Shown here: positions 45,554 through 57,589 of the stretch, in pieces | Numbering within the stretch: the first letter of the stretch is position 1 | Layout: each line of letters opens with the position of its first letter | NCBI RefSeq assembly: GCF_040412425.1 | Contig: NC_089744.1 | Location: 42,809,599 to 42,873,598 of the forward strand | Reading direction: 5' to 3' | DNA from: Macrobrachium rosenbergii | Lineage: Eukaryota; Arthropoda; Malacostraca; Decapoda; Palaemonidae | DNA length: 64,000 nucleotides | Made by a program: the position numbers and the translations under genes | Notes under the pieces: generated by a model | The model's input: the letters and a program-made list of their open reading frames with translations, nothing else | Databases searched by the model: none | What the model was told of the DNA's origin: nothing

Positions 45554-46149
45554 TAATGTGTTATAATATATAAAACCAATCAACAAATATCATATGTCTC
45601 TGTGTGAAAATTTTGATGTTTTGCTTGCAGATTCGTCATTTGTTGTGAGATATGAAGATATGATTTTAAAAGGTCATTTTCTTACAGATAAATTGTATAT
45701 CGTGATTCTGAAATATGTTTAGATATGTTTTTTTTCGTTTGTTTAATATATTGTTCAGTATATCAAAGTGAGTACTGAGTGTTCTGAGGATTGAGGGAGA
45801 GATATTTTTGAACCATTATCGCTTACCTGCTTCCTGTATTTACACAAGTGTTTGGAGAAAGGCAAGGGCCTCTTGTCTTCTCTGAGACGAGTTGACAGCT
45901 ATCGGCTAAATGCTTGTTACATATTTATTCTGTGTGCCTATTCTGAAATTATCATCTGTGTCTGTGCCTATTATTTTTCATAATCTGAGAAAGAGAGAAT
46001 GAGTAAGTGAGAGAGTGAAGTTGACATGCTGACAGGATTTGGTCCAAAATACCTCCTTTCTGTTTGCTCAGGTGGTTTGAGTGAGCAGACGATGTCAGTC
46101 ATATAGATAAGAGCTCTGGCATATTTCCTTCTGAGCCTCAGAATTCTCT

Positions 46150-47085
46150 GTGTGTGTTCTTTGGCATAGAATCCTTACTTGGTCCAAAGAAGGATGTAGG
46201 ACTTCTTTTGAGTTACCTTGTTCCAGACATGTTACTTCAATTATAAGACGTGAATTCTTTGGTTTCAGGACAGGATTATTCTCTGCGTTCCAACAGATCC
46301 TTCAAGCTTCTTCCCCCTCCTCTGATTTGTCATAGGAAGTATTACTCAACAAGCCTTGTACCTCTGTTGGGTAGACAGCTCAACTCTGATGTCATTCGTT
46401 TTAAGCCTGGGCTTACACTAGATCAGGTTAGGACTGACAGTTCTTCTTTAACCTTTTAAGAAGCAACTACCTTGGAGTCTACTGCCCTTTCTGCCTTTCA
46501 GATTGTCGCATGGCTGGATTTATGGTCTACAGCGGTTGCTAGTAATTTCTTACTGTTCTACAGCGGTTGCTAGTAATTTCTTCTTACTGTTCTGCGAGAG
46601 ATTTCTTCAAAAGTCCATCTTTCATCAGGTTACTTCAATCTTGTGCTAAGGCCATATCATAATTAGGCCATTTGAATGCTAATTTGTGGACTAACTTCTT
46701 ACTGATAAGAAGAGGCGCAGCCCTTTCTAAAGTATCTAGATCAGTCGATCCGGACTCTTACTATCTTTACAGAATGGAGATCTCGTAGGGTCCCAGCTGC
46801 TTCTGCCTGAGGAACAACTGCAAGCTGCTATCATCAGACATCAAGCCAACACTAATGATCAACTTGTCCAACAGGCAGTGACTAAATCTTCGTCTCAGTT
46901 CCATCCTTCAGCTCCAAGACAGATTAGGCAGTCCCCTCCAGGGAAGCCTTCAAGACCTTTGACCTAAGCTAAGGTTACCTGACCAACTCCGTCACCAAGG
47001 AAGCAGCCTCACCAGCGTCCCTTTCGATCTCATCCTTCAAAATCAGGGAGGGGGAATAAGGGCAGGGACAGGGGAGAACAACAGT
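46150..47085 (+). pseudogene. DIRS A gag remnant
   Basis: Open pieces at 46150-46335 and 46250-46459 are followed by stop-interrupted reading. Recognisable stretches include K-Y-Y-S-T-S-L-V-P-L-L-G-R and F-K-P-G-L-T-L-D-Q-V-R (about 46335-46435), then A-F-Q-I-V-A-W-L-D-L-W (about 46490-46530). These are typical of crustacean DIRS gag as I recall it. A Pro/Ser/Arg-rich basic end precedes pol. Confidence 0.55.
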
Positions 47086-47182
47086 AGATTGGGCACCACT
47101 CCTTGCCCGTTGCCACCGGTGGTGGGGGTGCCTGGTAAGCCACTGGGCTATGTGGCAGTTGCAAGGGGCGGAATAGTGGGTA

Positions 47183-47880
47183 GTGGATGTCCTTTGGGTA
47201 GGATATCCACTTCCATTCGACTCCCCTCCTCCTTCTCCCTCCGATCTTCCTCTCCTACACCTGACTTATGCCCAGGACTCTCCGAAGCACTTAGCTCTTC
47301 AGGAGGAGGTGAAGAAAATGATGGACAACGGAGCAGTGGAAAAGGTAGTCCATCCTTCTCCAGGGTTCTTCAGTTGGATTTTCCTGGTACCAGAGGCCAC
47401 TGGCAATTGGAGACCGGTGATAGATCTCTCAACTCTAAACCTTTTCATCAGGAAGATGAGGTCCAGAATGGAGACGCCGTGGACAGTCTTAGCAGCTGTA
47501 TGAGACAACGACTTCATGTTATCTACAGATGTGAAGGACGCCTACTTTCAGATTCCTATCTACCCTTCATCCAGGAAGATCCTCTGCTTCAGTCTTGGGG
47601 AGCAAGTGTTCCATTTCAAGGTTCTTTGCTTCAGATTGACAACAGTGCCGCAAGTGTTCACAAGAGTCTTTACCCTAGTGTCAACGCGGGCTCATGCTCA
47701 GGGGATTTGCCTATTGAGATATCTCTATGATTGGTTAATCTTAGCAAGTTCCTGGGAAAGGCTGATTGGGGACAGGGACCGTCTTCTCCAGTTTTGTCAC
47801 ATCCTGGGTGTCGTGATAAATCTTGAGAAGTCCATCTTCTTCCCAGACGGAGGATTCTGTACCTGGGTATGGTAATAGAC
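47183..47880 (+). pseudogene. DIRS A reverse transcriptase with altered catalytic box
   Basis: Reading in two frames: 47183-47503 (E-E-V-K-K-M-M-D-N-G-A-V-E-K-V, N-W-R-P-V-I-D-L-S-T-L-N) and 47516-47875 (S-T-D-V-K-D-A-Y-F-Q-I-P-I with the first catalytic Asp, F-K-V-L-C-F-R-L-T-T-V-P-Q). The YLDD box is YLYD (codons TAT CTC TAT GAT at about 47718-47730), so the second catalytic Asp is replaced by Tyr. Even without frameshifts this copy should not polymerise. Confidence 0.85.
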
Positions 47881-48930
47881 ACAGACTCGTCGATGGTTTT
47901 CCCATCGGACCAGAGGATAGAGAGGTTCAGAGCAGTAGGTCACTCCTTCCTTTCGAGGGAGGAGCAACCAGCTCACCAGTGGCAAGTAGTTCTGGGCCTC
48001 TTGTCTTTTCTGGAGAAGCTGGTCTCTCATGGGCATCTCCATATTTGGTCCTTGCAGTGGAGACTGAAGGAGTTTTTGTCCCCAGCAGGAGATTCCCCTC
48101 AGCTCCAGGTCTCTCTGTCAGCAGAGGTGAGAAGTGACCTCCTGTGGTGGTTGGATGACCAGAATCTGACTTTGGGAACTACTCTTCATTCACCCCCTCC
48201 AGATCCTCTGTTCTCAGACACATCCTCCAAAGGTTGGGATGCTCATCTGGAAGAAATGCCGACTTTGGGGGTGTGGAGTGCTTGGGACAAGCAACTCCAC
48301 ATCAGTGTGTTGGAGTTGAAGGCTGCCTCCTGGGTCTTAGGAGTTTTAAGAGAGGGTGGTGGGTCACTCCGTCGTTCTGATGTTGGACCACTGTAGAGTG
48401 GTAGCGTATGTGAACAGACGGGGGGCTGGTGTCGTGTCAGCTTCACTCCCTGACGGCCGAATTACACCAGTGGGCAATCAACAACTTGGTGGAGCTTATG
48501 GCCAGGTACATTCCAGGCAAAAGGAATGTAGTAGCTGACAAACTAAGTTGTCAGGGACAAGTTCTAGGTACGGAGTAGTCTCTGCATCAGTGGGGAAGAC
48601 TCATGTTAGACCTCTTCTGCCGCAAGGTTCAACCAGAAGCTAGAAGTTTATTGTTTGGTGGTCCCAGATCCGTTCGCTGTAGCAGAGGACGCTCTTCAAT
48701 ATCCTTGGGACAACCTGGAAGTTTACGCCTTCCCTCCATTCTGCCTGTTCCGTCATGTCCTGAACAGAGTGATGAGTTCCAAGAATCTTAGGATGAACCT
48801 AGTAGCTCCTTTGTGGCTTCAAGCGGAGTGGTTCCCAGACCTACTGTCTCTGCTTTCTGCGGCACCAAGGGAGATTCCCCCTTGGCACAATCTTCTCTGC
48901 CAACCTCAGGTAGAGAGCACCACCAATCGG
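47869..48930 (+). pseudogene. DIRS A RNase H and connecting region
   Basis: The frame 47869-48396 carries F-S-D-T-S-S-K-G-W-D-A-H (about 48217, RNase H first Asp) and L-E-L-K-A-A-S (Glu, about 48313). The next frame (48356-48538) has V-L-M-L-D-H-C (Asp). G-K-R-N-V-V-A-D-K-L-S follows at about 48515-48550. The 3' section (48655-48933) has V-P-D-P-F-A-V-A-E-D-A-L-Q and A-P-L-W-L-Q-A-E-W-F-P-D, the linker typical between RNase H and recombinase in DIRS elements. Confidence 0.8.
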
Positions 48931-48949
48931 TAGGGTCCCTGTCTCTTCA

Positions 48950-50000
48950 TGGGTGGAGGTTATCCAGTATCTCTTACAAGCGAGAGGTTTTTCTGGCAGA
49001 GCAGAAACTCAGATGTCCGGCTACCTCAGGAGATCTTCATCAGCCATTTACCAGGGCAAGTAGGCTGTCTACTGTGATTGGTGTCGTCAACGGGGTTTCT
49101 CTCCATTTGGAACTTCTGTTCAATAGATAGCTGACTTCCTAATCTATCTCAGGACAGAGAAAGGGCTTTTTGTTTCTGCTATTAGGGCTACAGGGCTGCT
49201 TTAGGAGGGGTTCTCTGTCTGAAAGATGTAGACATCTCTTCATCCTCAGAAATCTTTTATGTTGTTCAAGAGCTTTGAGCAATCTTGTTCTCCTAGGTAA
49301 CTTAAACCTCCTACATGGGACCTAAGACTGGTATTGGGTAGTGGGCTCCGTTAGAGCCACTGAGTCAATCGTCAGACAGGGATTTGACTTTGAAAAGTCT
49401 TCCTCCAGGCCTTAGCTTCTTCGAAGAGAGTTGGTGAGGTCCAGGGTCTGCATTATGATGTCAAACACACCACGAGTTGGGGGTCAGTTGCTTTTGAATT
49501 CGTCCCAGAATTCGTGGCTGAGACGCAAAATCTTGGTTCAAGATGACAGATTTGCCTCATTCTCCATTCCTTCCCTTAGGGATTTTGTTGACAACGATCC
49601 TTAGGAGTTACTGCTTTGCTCCGGCAGAGCACTGCGTTGTTACCTGAAAAGGACTCATCACCTAAGACCTAGGTGATGTAGACTTTGTGTTAGCACAGGC
49701 CGAACCAAGAAAGGAGTGCCCAAGAATACCATTTTGCTTTGGCTACGTGAGGTTATTAGACAAGCCTATGCCTCATCGTCAAGTTCTCTCTCCAATACCG
49801 TATGTGATAAAGCACATGACATCACAGGAATAGGTTCCTCTTTGGCATTTAAGAAGAACTTATTTGTTCGTAGGATTTTGAATGCTGGTTCTTGGCTCCA
49901 TTAGACCACTTTCACTTCCTTCTACATAAAGGATGTTGCCCACAGGCCCTTGGACACTTTTTTCCATGGGTCAGTTGTGGCTGCTCAACAAGTTGTGTAG
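48950..50000 (+). pseudogene. DIRS A tyrosine recombinase, catalytic Arg replaced
   Basis: The recombinase begins around W-R-L-S-S at 48955 and is stopped many times between 49130 and 49700. The C-terminal part (49716-49904) has K-A-H-D-I-T-G-I-G-S-S, so the H-x-x-R catalytic motif is H-D-I-T (Arg to Thr). After an in-frame TAG at 49902 the reading continues T-T-F-T-S-F-Y with the nucleophile Tyr, ending at 50000. Known role in the family: site-specific strand exchange of a circular cDNA into the genome. Confidence 0.8.
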
Positions 50001-50679
50001 TTCATCCAGTGCCCCTGGTGGGACCATTTATATCTTGCCTAAGATGATAGTGTGGAAGAAAGAATGAATGAGATGACTGGTCTCTGGTCTCTTTTTCTTT
50101 CCCTTTCTTCTTGACGTATGCACAGTTTTGAAAAATAACACATCATGCGCTGGAACTGGCTTGATACAGGTGAGTGTTGCAGCCATATTGTTACAGCATT
50201 TAGATGTTCCATACAACATACAAATATGCTTCTCAGTAGCCTTTACTTCTCTCTCCAGCATGGGGACTGAGAAGTGGTGACAAACCCGTTACATGTGGCC
50301 AACAGGGTTTGTTGCTTGAGCAGATATAGTTCTCTTTGACTTCCATATATGCAGTGAATCTAAGTCTGCATTGTATTTTAGCCCAGTGAACTGGGTGTTA
50401 GATACCCTCTTATGTAACAACTCAGAGGTTTAGGTCTCTTTCTTTAGAGCCCTAATTTCTAGGAAGGTTGATCAGGTGTGCTGAACCTCCAGTCGGTTCA
50501 GGATTCTCATACCTCCCTCCAAGTGTGAGTCTATCCTAATGTCAAGACCGAAGGTTCCAGCTAGGTCTCTGACCGGCTACCACCTCATCTGCATATTAAT
50601 GTCAGATGCCACATTATCCAAATGTTAAGACCACAGGTTTGTTAGCTGTGAAAAATACAAATTAAATCAAAATTTGTCA

Positions 50680-50915
50680 TTTCATATATACTTACCAAGT
50701 AATTACAGAATCAGAGCTCTCCCTCCTCCCCTCTCATGGACATAAGGTCACAAACAGAATGAGGTTTCCTGCTAAGTCTTTTCCACTTCTCCCGTTAGTG
50801 GGCAGGGCTTGTCACCTACATTAAACTATTGAAGTGCCACCACAATTTTTAAAACAAAGGCTGCCACGTGAGTTTGAAACCATAGCTAGGTAATTATTGG
50901 TAAGTATATATGAAG
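50680..50915. repeat. Inverted-arm element, possible DIRS terminal repeat
   Basis: The left arm at 50682-50706 (TCATATATACTTACCAAGTAATTAC) and the right arm at 50890-50913 are near-perfect inverses. The spacer contains a G/C-richer block around 50790-50830. It lies 680 bases after the recombinase stop of element A. I recall such ends on decapod DIRS elements, but it could be an independent MITE. Confidence 0.5.
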
Positions 50916-51060
50916 CTTAATTTCATTATGAAAATATAATTTTATAATGAAAATAACATTTGTATAGCTGGGAGAAATACAAATTGCTTTTAAAAATGTT
51001 TTATAATTATGTATGTGTATATGTATGTACTGATATATGTATGTGTATTTATATACAGTA

Positions 51061-51306
51061 CAGGCAGTCCCCGGTTAATGGCGGTCTCGGTTAATGGCGC
51101 TTGTCTAGCGACGAAAATCGCAGATTTCCGCTTATTGGCGCCGATAATTGGGTATTGGCGCCAATACATACCTAACAGAGGCACCGATAACCAAAAATCG
51201 GCACTTTTCGGCGCTGATAAGCCCGAAAAAGCTCCGGAAATCGCCGATTTTCGGTTATCATCACACCCCCAGAACGGAACCCCCACCAATAACCGAGGAC
51301 TGCCTG
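51061..51306. mobile_element. TA-flanked Tigger/pogo-like MITE, copy 3
   Basis: 246 bp starting CAGGCAGTCCCCGGTTAATG and ending CCGAGGACTGCCTG. It is preceded by TA and followed by TG, so the right target duplication has a substitution. It is closest to the copy at 34870 and in the same orientation. No coding capacity. Confidence 0.87.
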
Positions 51307-51960
51307 TGTTTTGTATATTTTAGTGAGGGATATTAACATCGGTGACTTTTGGTGTCACGGTACCATAGAACTTACTGTATATCAAAACAAATGAAAAACT
51401 TAGCTGCAGCCAGAATCAAAGCTGAAAGGATGTGAAATTTAAAACTGTTCTCTAGTCTTTATGGTGTCTCCTTAGCTACTTAAGGTTGCTATCAAGCACT
51501 GTTATTTAGTGCAGTAACTTCATTTTACAGTGTCAGTAAGTGGAATGGAGGAGGTTCTTATTTGTTATATTGCAATACACTCCCTGAACACCTGAATTAG
51601 CCCTGGTCACCTGACCAGCCCGAACATAACTCCACTCATTTAACTACATTGTTAAAAATTTTAACTGCCAGCGTTACCAACGCTGCAGGAAAACATTGTT
51701 TACCGAGTTACCTGCCCACTGATGGCAACCCTGCTATCTGCACCGGTCAGCAGAAACTCCCCCTCCTTTCTAATCACTTCTTGTTCGCTCGCCTGACAGG
51801 ACGCATCCTGTTGCTAGCGAACTTTATTGTTGGTCTCTCAGCCCGACCCCCCCCACATAGGTTGTGAGAGTGATTTAATTGACCCTGGCTTCAATTTGGA
51901 TTGAGTTTTGGACTTCTTGGATTTGTTGGATACCTGAGACTTTGATGAATTCGGCTGTAA

Positions 51961-52508
51961 TCATGGACTCCACGGCTAAAGACAAGACTACCGCCACCAA
52001 CCAGAAACCATCCTCGGCTGCCACGCCCCCCGATCAGCCTGCCAGAGATGTAGAGAAAAAGCTTCGATCTTGCTCGGCCTGCAACAGAAGGATGAGTACC
52101 CTCAAAGACGACCGACATTCTCTGTGCGTTAGGTGTAGGAAAGTTCTGTGTAGTGTAGATAAGGGATGTGATGAATGTAGGGACTGGTTGAACGACCAGA
52201 TGGAAGCATATTTCAAGCATAGAAACTCATTAGCTTCCAAAAGTAAATGCAAGTTACCTATTGAACCTAAAGTTGAAGAAACTGAAGACTTGGAGTCAGT
52301 ACTATTTAGGAAATTAGAGGATAGGTTGTCATCAAGTATGACCAATTTGTTCAAACTTAATGGAGAAATTGAAGAAGTAGCCTTTCAGAGGGAACTGGTT
52401 TTTCTTTTTCACCCCTGGCTCCTCCCCAGACCCTATGCGAGCACAAACCAGGCCCATCGGGGCGGAGCAACCAGATCAACAGTTGTTAGCACCAAACCCC
52501 CATATTAA
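51961..52508 (+). pseudogene. DIRS B gag N-terminal zinc-finger region
   Basis: The open frame extends 51879-52508, with the likely start at ATG 51963. It holds C-S-A-C-N-R-R-M, then H-S-L-C-V-R-C-R-K-V-L-C and D-K-G-C-D-E-C-R-D-W (about 52070-52190), eight or more Cys in pairs, as in gag-type zinc fingers of YR retroelements. A charged stretch rich in Lys/Glu follows. It probably binds element RNA. The last 40 residues read into a different repeat and are doubtful. Confidence 0.6.
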
Positions 52509-52511
52509 AAG

Positions 52512-53540
52512 TTGACAGGTGGTGGCAGCACCTGTTACACCTCACCATTACTACAACCCTCCCTAATTATTGTCTGGAGGAGACTTAATCAACTAATTAA
52601 AATGTCCTCGGGTTCTGAGTTTCAGCAGGTCTGCATAATCCCTGGATCCAGCGATGATATTGACAATATTCTAGCCGGATTTAAATCAAAAGAAGAGATG
52701 TCAGTTATAATCGGAAGAAACCAGTTAGGAACCTTCCCAGTGAAATTCTTCAAATGTTTTTTACGGGAATCAAACATTATTGAAACTAGTGGAGCAGTGC
52801 AATGTTTAATATTCTGTTTTTATATAAAAACGTCATAATGCGGATTTCAGACAGATTTCGTCACAAGCATGGGTACAGAGTTCAATGAGCGACAACGTTT
52901 TCATTTAGGTTATAATCGTAAAAGTTTGAGAATAGATAAATTTCAAGACTGAGTTTTCATTATCATATAATTTGTTAAACTATCACCAAAGTGAGCCTAA
53001 ACCTTATAAGGACTAGATACTTATATGCCAAAGGTAATTAATGTTGTAAGGTGAGGTGTTAAATTTGCCTTACGTGCCAAAAACACCTAACTGATCCCTC
53101 TACCTTTTTTCTAACTTTGAGTTTAACAAGGAATAAACGTCTATCTAGGCTACCTCTTAGCCGCTCCTTCCGCCCCTGTCCCACGAGATCCTTTTGTGGA
53201 CATTTAACTGGAGGGTTCCTGTCAATTTCGGTATAATTTGCCTACCTCAGCTAATGGGTGGGTCGGAATCAATTCACACTTCGTTTCCTTTCGATATAAT
53301 TGTTCACCCCTTACCATGAGAACTGCGTCTTAAGAATTTCTGACAGGTCGGCTATATAAATAATATAAGATGATTACCGTAGAGGCTATTTAATTTTAAG
53401 TATGGGATACTAGTGAGAGGATGCCGATTGACCTGAATTAACCGATGAAGGCCATTTGAGCCTAGAACCGATTGCCTGGCTTCAGCCTTCTAGGTCTGCT
53501 GCTGTCCAACCTGAATTGTAAATTCATGAGCCATATTATA
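52512..53540. other. Interrupted gag-like spacer between B zinc finger and second gag part
   Basis: A short open frame (52512-52838) starts at M-S-S-G-S-E in an internal frame and has no known domain. CGACAACGTTTTCATTTAGG (52891) resembles CGACAATGTTTTCATTTAGG at 58869 in element C, so this is eroded gag DNA. No complete gene was seen. Confidence 0.4.
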
Positions 53541-53544
53541 GACA

Positions 53545-54718
53545 TCAGTTAAACTTTATTATCAAATTTGAGTCTAGTTTTTCACTCCTATTGCAGAAGT
53601 GGTTCAGACTGCAAAAGGAATGACAATTCCGGTTTCCTAAAAGCGCCCTCAAATAAAGTAGATTTACCTGAGAATGCAAATGAAGAATTATTTTACAACT
53701 TATAATGAAGATAGTAGTGACTATGAAGAATTTAACCGGCTTACCTTTAACAAACCTATTCCTACTTATATATCTAACAATTTTAATGCTGTGCCCTCCA
53801 TTCACAGAGATGGGAAAATACAATTAAATGACTCCTAATTGCATTAACATTAAGTGAAGGAGACAAGAACTCTCATGATCAATTCTTTGTTTGTAATCAT
53901 AATAAAGAACTTGCAGACCTTTTCAAATTGATAAATTTGCCAAAGTTGAACTTTTGGCCAAGTGGCAGGTTGTTTAATGAAGATTTCAAGAAGAAATTTC
54001 ACTTTGATATTGAAAACATTAAGATGGCTATATCTTCTTTTCAAGGGCATGCAGCTCTGGCGCAATTCCTTACCCCTCTAAGATTAACGATATTGATTTC
54101 ATTACTAAAGTGATAATTGGGCCTTTCAGGAAACACATTGATCTAATTAAAAGTTTAATCCGCTCATTCAGAAGTAGAACTTACCCAGGAACCTCAATTT
54201 AGATATCAGAGATGCTATTATTAAAGCTGAAACTAATGATATATGGGTCTTATCAGATGATCAAAGGAAAGCTATTCAGTGCTTTTGAGGCGGTCCCCTT
54301 CCTAGAGGAGGGACATTATCTTTAGAGGTGGAAGGTTCAACTTTGGCAAGTATCAGGGCTACCCCAGAGAGAAATTTAACTTTTACAGAAGATTCAGGGG
54401 AAGCTTTGGGTTCAGGAATAGGTTCAATCCCTACAGGCGAGGTATCAAGAGGTGGCGAAGAGGGGAAGGAGTACAGGGGACAGACAGCAATTAATTCAGA
54501 CGTCAAAGATAAGAAACAAAACTAATTATGCTTTAAATCTTAATACCATCGAGCCCTGCTCGGACCAAGTGGAAAATAACCTGGAGCTTCACAGTAAAGA
54601 TAAAAATTTGGCAAATGTACCCACTAACAATTCAATGATATTGGAAGAGTTAAATTTCCCTACAGAAGCCTCTAGCTCAAGAAAACTCTCACGCCCCTCC
54701 AGTAAGTGGGATAGGTAG
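53545..54718 (+). pseudogene. DIRS B gag second part, stop-interrupted
   Basis: Readable pieces: L-F-N-E-D-F-K-K-K-F-H-F-D-I (53975-54015) with a helical stretch to 54113, and an Asn/Ser/Lys-rich end (54452-54718). Its position immediately upstream of RT and its composition fit the C-terminal gag of a DIRS-order element. Multiple frames are needed. Confidence 0.5.
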
Positions 54719-54722
54719 GTCA

Positions 54723-55392
54723 TTGACAAATAAATTAAAAAATTGGCAAAAACTCTCAAATTCTTCTTTTGCATGCAACTTGATCAGTAAGGGTGTGAGA
54801 CTCCCATTTACCAATAAAAATAAGGCTCAAAAGACTTTGAAAAGATTTGGGGTTGATAGATATTATTCTTCTAGCAAGAGAATAATACTAGAGAGAGAAT
54901 GTGACAGATTACTAGACCTAGGGGTAATAGAACAAATTAACAGAAATTCTTTCTACTACTCTAACCACATATTTTACAAGCTTAAACCCGATGGGAGCAT
55001 TCGCCTAATCTTTGATATGGAAATGCCTTAATACTATTGATCAAGAAACCTTTCTCTATGCTGAAACCTAAAACTATATTCCCTTATTTACATTTTAAAC
55101 AACTGGGCATGTAGACTTGATTTAAAGGATGCCTATTGGCTAATTCGTCCTCTTCATTCCAGTGCTCAAAGATTCTTAACGTTCAAATTAGGAAAGCGTA
55201 AATTCAAATGGATGGTTGTTCCCTTCAAGGTTAAAGACAGCTCCTACATCTTTTCCAAACTAATGTACAGTAGTTAGTAGTTAAGTACATTAGGAAGAAA
55301 TATAATATACTCATCTTTAACTACTTAGATGATATACTCATACTGGCAGATGACTTTCACAAAATGCGAGTGTCATCCAAATAGTCATTGAA
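54723..55392 (+). pseudogene. DIRS B reverse transcriptase
   Basis: The open frame 54723-55031 starts the RT fingers (L-D-L-G-V-I-E-Q-I, then D-G-S-I-R-L-I-F-D). The reading then changes frame to R-L-D-L-K-D-A-Y-W-L-I (about 55110-55140, first Asp), continues through a shifted palm segment, and shows N-Y-L-D-D-I-L-I-L-A-D-D (about 55320-55355), so the catalytic box is intact. Stops at 55029 and 55279 and a missing base near 55375 break it. The reading resumes at 55393. Confidence 0.78.
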
Positions 55393-56410
55393 GTGCTCAC
55401 GGAACTGGGTTGGCAAATATCTATTAAAAAGTCTGTTATTCATCCAGTGCAAAAGATAGAGTTCCTGGGAGTTCATTATAACCTGGAGAACAAAACAATG
55501 AGACCAATGCAGGAAAACATTGATAAATGTATCAGGCTTGCCAATACAGTATCCAACTTGAACAGATCTGACCTCAAATTATATCAAAGATTGATAGGAT
55601 CACTTAACTTCTGTTCCTACTACACCTTTTATGGTAGATACCATCTTAAATTCCTTCACAGATTTCATAGATATTTTGCTAAAGGATATAGAATCATTCC
55701 TCCTTCTTTCAAATCCTTTCTAGAAGCATGAAACAGACTAACATGTATAGTGCTATAAACATTCCTAATAATCAAGTAGATCTAGAACTATTCACAGATG
55801 CATCCAACTTTGGCTGGGGTGGAGCATTAGTAGGAGAACATGGCATACTCTCAACTAATAATACATGGCTACAAAATGAGAATACTCTGCACATTAACAT
55901 TAGAGAACTACTTGCATGCATTTACTGTATAAAACACTTCAGAGACAAACTAAGAAACAAAGTGGTACTAAAGGACATAGATTCACAAGTAACATACTGT
56001 TGGGTCAAAAACATGGTAGCATTAGGAACAAATCTGGCCCAGGAGGCCATCAAAGTGTTACTAAACATCAAAGGAAAATACAACATAGACATTCAAATAA
56101 ATTTATTAAAGGGAAAAGCAATGTGATGGCTGATTCCTATCGAGAGACTTTGGTTCCATACATCCAGAAGCCACTCTTGATGATAATCTTTTTCAATTTA
56201 ATTTGCACAGATATGAATTTCTTTCCTGAAATAGACCTTTTCACCAATGGCTTTAATTCTAAATGTAAGAGATTTTGTTCTTATCTACCCAACACAAAAG
56301 CAATCAGTAATAATGCTCTTCACATTAGCTGGGAAGGTTCTTCTCCTCTTTATGCTTTTCCCAAGGCTTCTTACTGCATAAAGTTGCTTTTAAGATATAT
56401 AAGAATGTGA
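55393..56410 (+). pseudogene. DIRS B thumb and RNase H
   Basis: 55393-55731 carries the RT thumb and connection (E-F-L-G-V-H-Y-N, then L-Y-Q-R-L-I-G-S-L-N). 55728-56126 carries RNase H: E-L-F-T-D-A-S-N-F-G-W-G-G (about 55785), I-N-I-R-E-L-L-A (about 55900) and a later D-S-Q-V-T-Y. A frame change near 56120 leads to N-V-M-A-D-S-Y-R-E, the last catalytic Asp, and a linker with F-F-P-E-I-D-L-F-T. Order and motifs are clear. Confidence 0.8.
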
Positions 56411-56779
56411 TAACAACATGCTCTTCTGCACTTCGGTTCCCAGGAAAGTAAACCATGGATCCCAAGGAAGTCAAGACAGTGGCAGGAAGACCAGAAAGTA
56501 CAAAGTCAAAGTAGAAGGTTGCCAGATACTTCATATGGACTGCAATTTACCAAGAAGTAAACAGCAAGGTTGAATTTCTAGCCTTCAGAATATATAAGAT
56601 CAACTACCTTCCATATTTCCTCCAGAGATATGCAACAAAATTACTTCCAGTTTCTGAGACAGCTCCATGGCCAAGTAACAAAATCTCTTCAGGAGCTTTA
56701 AAAGTTCATACACAATAAATTCATATAACAAGTTCCCTCTTTTATCAGTGCTACTCTATTTCAACAGGAATTAATAGAC

Positions 56780-57471
56780 AAGGGTCTAGCATACAACACA
56801 CTAAAATGGATACCGAGCTGCTCTTGCAAACGTTTTGAAGGAATACTTTCCCAATTATTGCCTAACAGAAGACAAGTATATTAAAGCTATATTGATGGAG
56901 TCCGGACGAACAAGACCCAGCAATTCTCATCAATTTCCAGGTTGGGATCTTGATAAAGTGGTTTCCTTCCTCAACACTACAGAGATGATTCTGTGCTGCT
57001 CATGATTCAGAAGACCTTATTCCTAATGTAGCTTTGGCTTGCCCATTGAGAATGGTAACCAATTTAATCATCTATGTATCTCCAGGAGCACCTTCACGTC
57101 AGAAACCATTGTGCTAAGGAACCACCCTTCCTTCATGGCCAAGAATCAGAGAAACAATTACACTCCTATTGAATTCAGCTTTAGAGCGACCCTACCAAGC
57201 CAAAAATTTGTCCAAAGAGGTTCAACTTTATCTGGAGTACACAAATAAAATCTGTGCAGAAAGGAACATAGATAGGGAAGACCATATTTGGCTGGATGAA
57301 AACATTCAAGATCATGTCCTTCCAAAGATGAGGCAGCTATTCAGGGACTGTATTTTAAGGAGAGCTGATCCCAATGCCAGAAAACACTCCACCAATTTCC
57401 ACTCTATCAGAGGTCAAGCAGCTTCAAGGATGATGTATAATGGATTTACGCTGCAAAGAGATAATGGCTAG
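56780..57471 (+). pseudogene. DIRS B tyrosine recombinase
   Basis: The N-terminal part (A-Y-N-T-L-K-W near 56795) is broken by stops. The open frame 57169-57471 carries the C-terminal catalytic part: F-H-S-I-R-G-Q-A-A-S (57398-57425) keeps the H-x-x-R motif. The reading shifts near 57466 to S-N-S-V-F-G-S-F-Y-A with the nucleophile Tyr. This copy therefore keeps recognisable catalytic residues but not an intact frame. Confidence 0.72.
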
Positions 57472-57589
57472 AATGAATTGGAAAAGCAACTCTGTATTTG
57501 GGTCATTTTATGCTCTCCTCGGTCTACAGCTGGAGCTTTGATGCAGTATTTGCAGGACTTCATCTTCATGCCCCTGAAGTATCAGGTGA

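Larger units (their letters stand above)
46090..50000 (+). mobile_element. DIRS-like retrotransposon A, degraded
   Basis: Order on the + strand: gag remnant (46150-47085), reverse transcriptase (47183-47880), RNase H and linker (47880-48930), tyrosine recombinase (about 48950-50000). This gag-RT-RNH-YR order, without aspartic protease or DDE integrase, defines the DIRS order. The coding part ends with an in-frame TAG at 49998. Many stops and frame changes are present. An inverted pair of T-C-A-T-A-T-A-T-A-C-T-T-A-C-C-A arms at 50680-50915 may be its terminal repeat. The left end was not located. Confidence 0.85.
51879..57471 (+). mobile_element. DIRS-order retrotransposon B, Ngaro-like, degraded
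   Basis: Order: zinc-finger gag (51961-52508), second gag part (53850-54718), RT (54723-55390), RNase H (55393-56410), tyrosine recombinase (56780-57471). It is AT-rich and clearly a different lineage from A and C. Its RT keeps Y-L-D-D and its recombinase keeps H-x-x-R, but several frame changes and stops are present. Terminal repeats were not resolved. An inverted 30-bp match (52446-52475 with 58141-58170) may be part of them. Confidence 0.78.
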
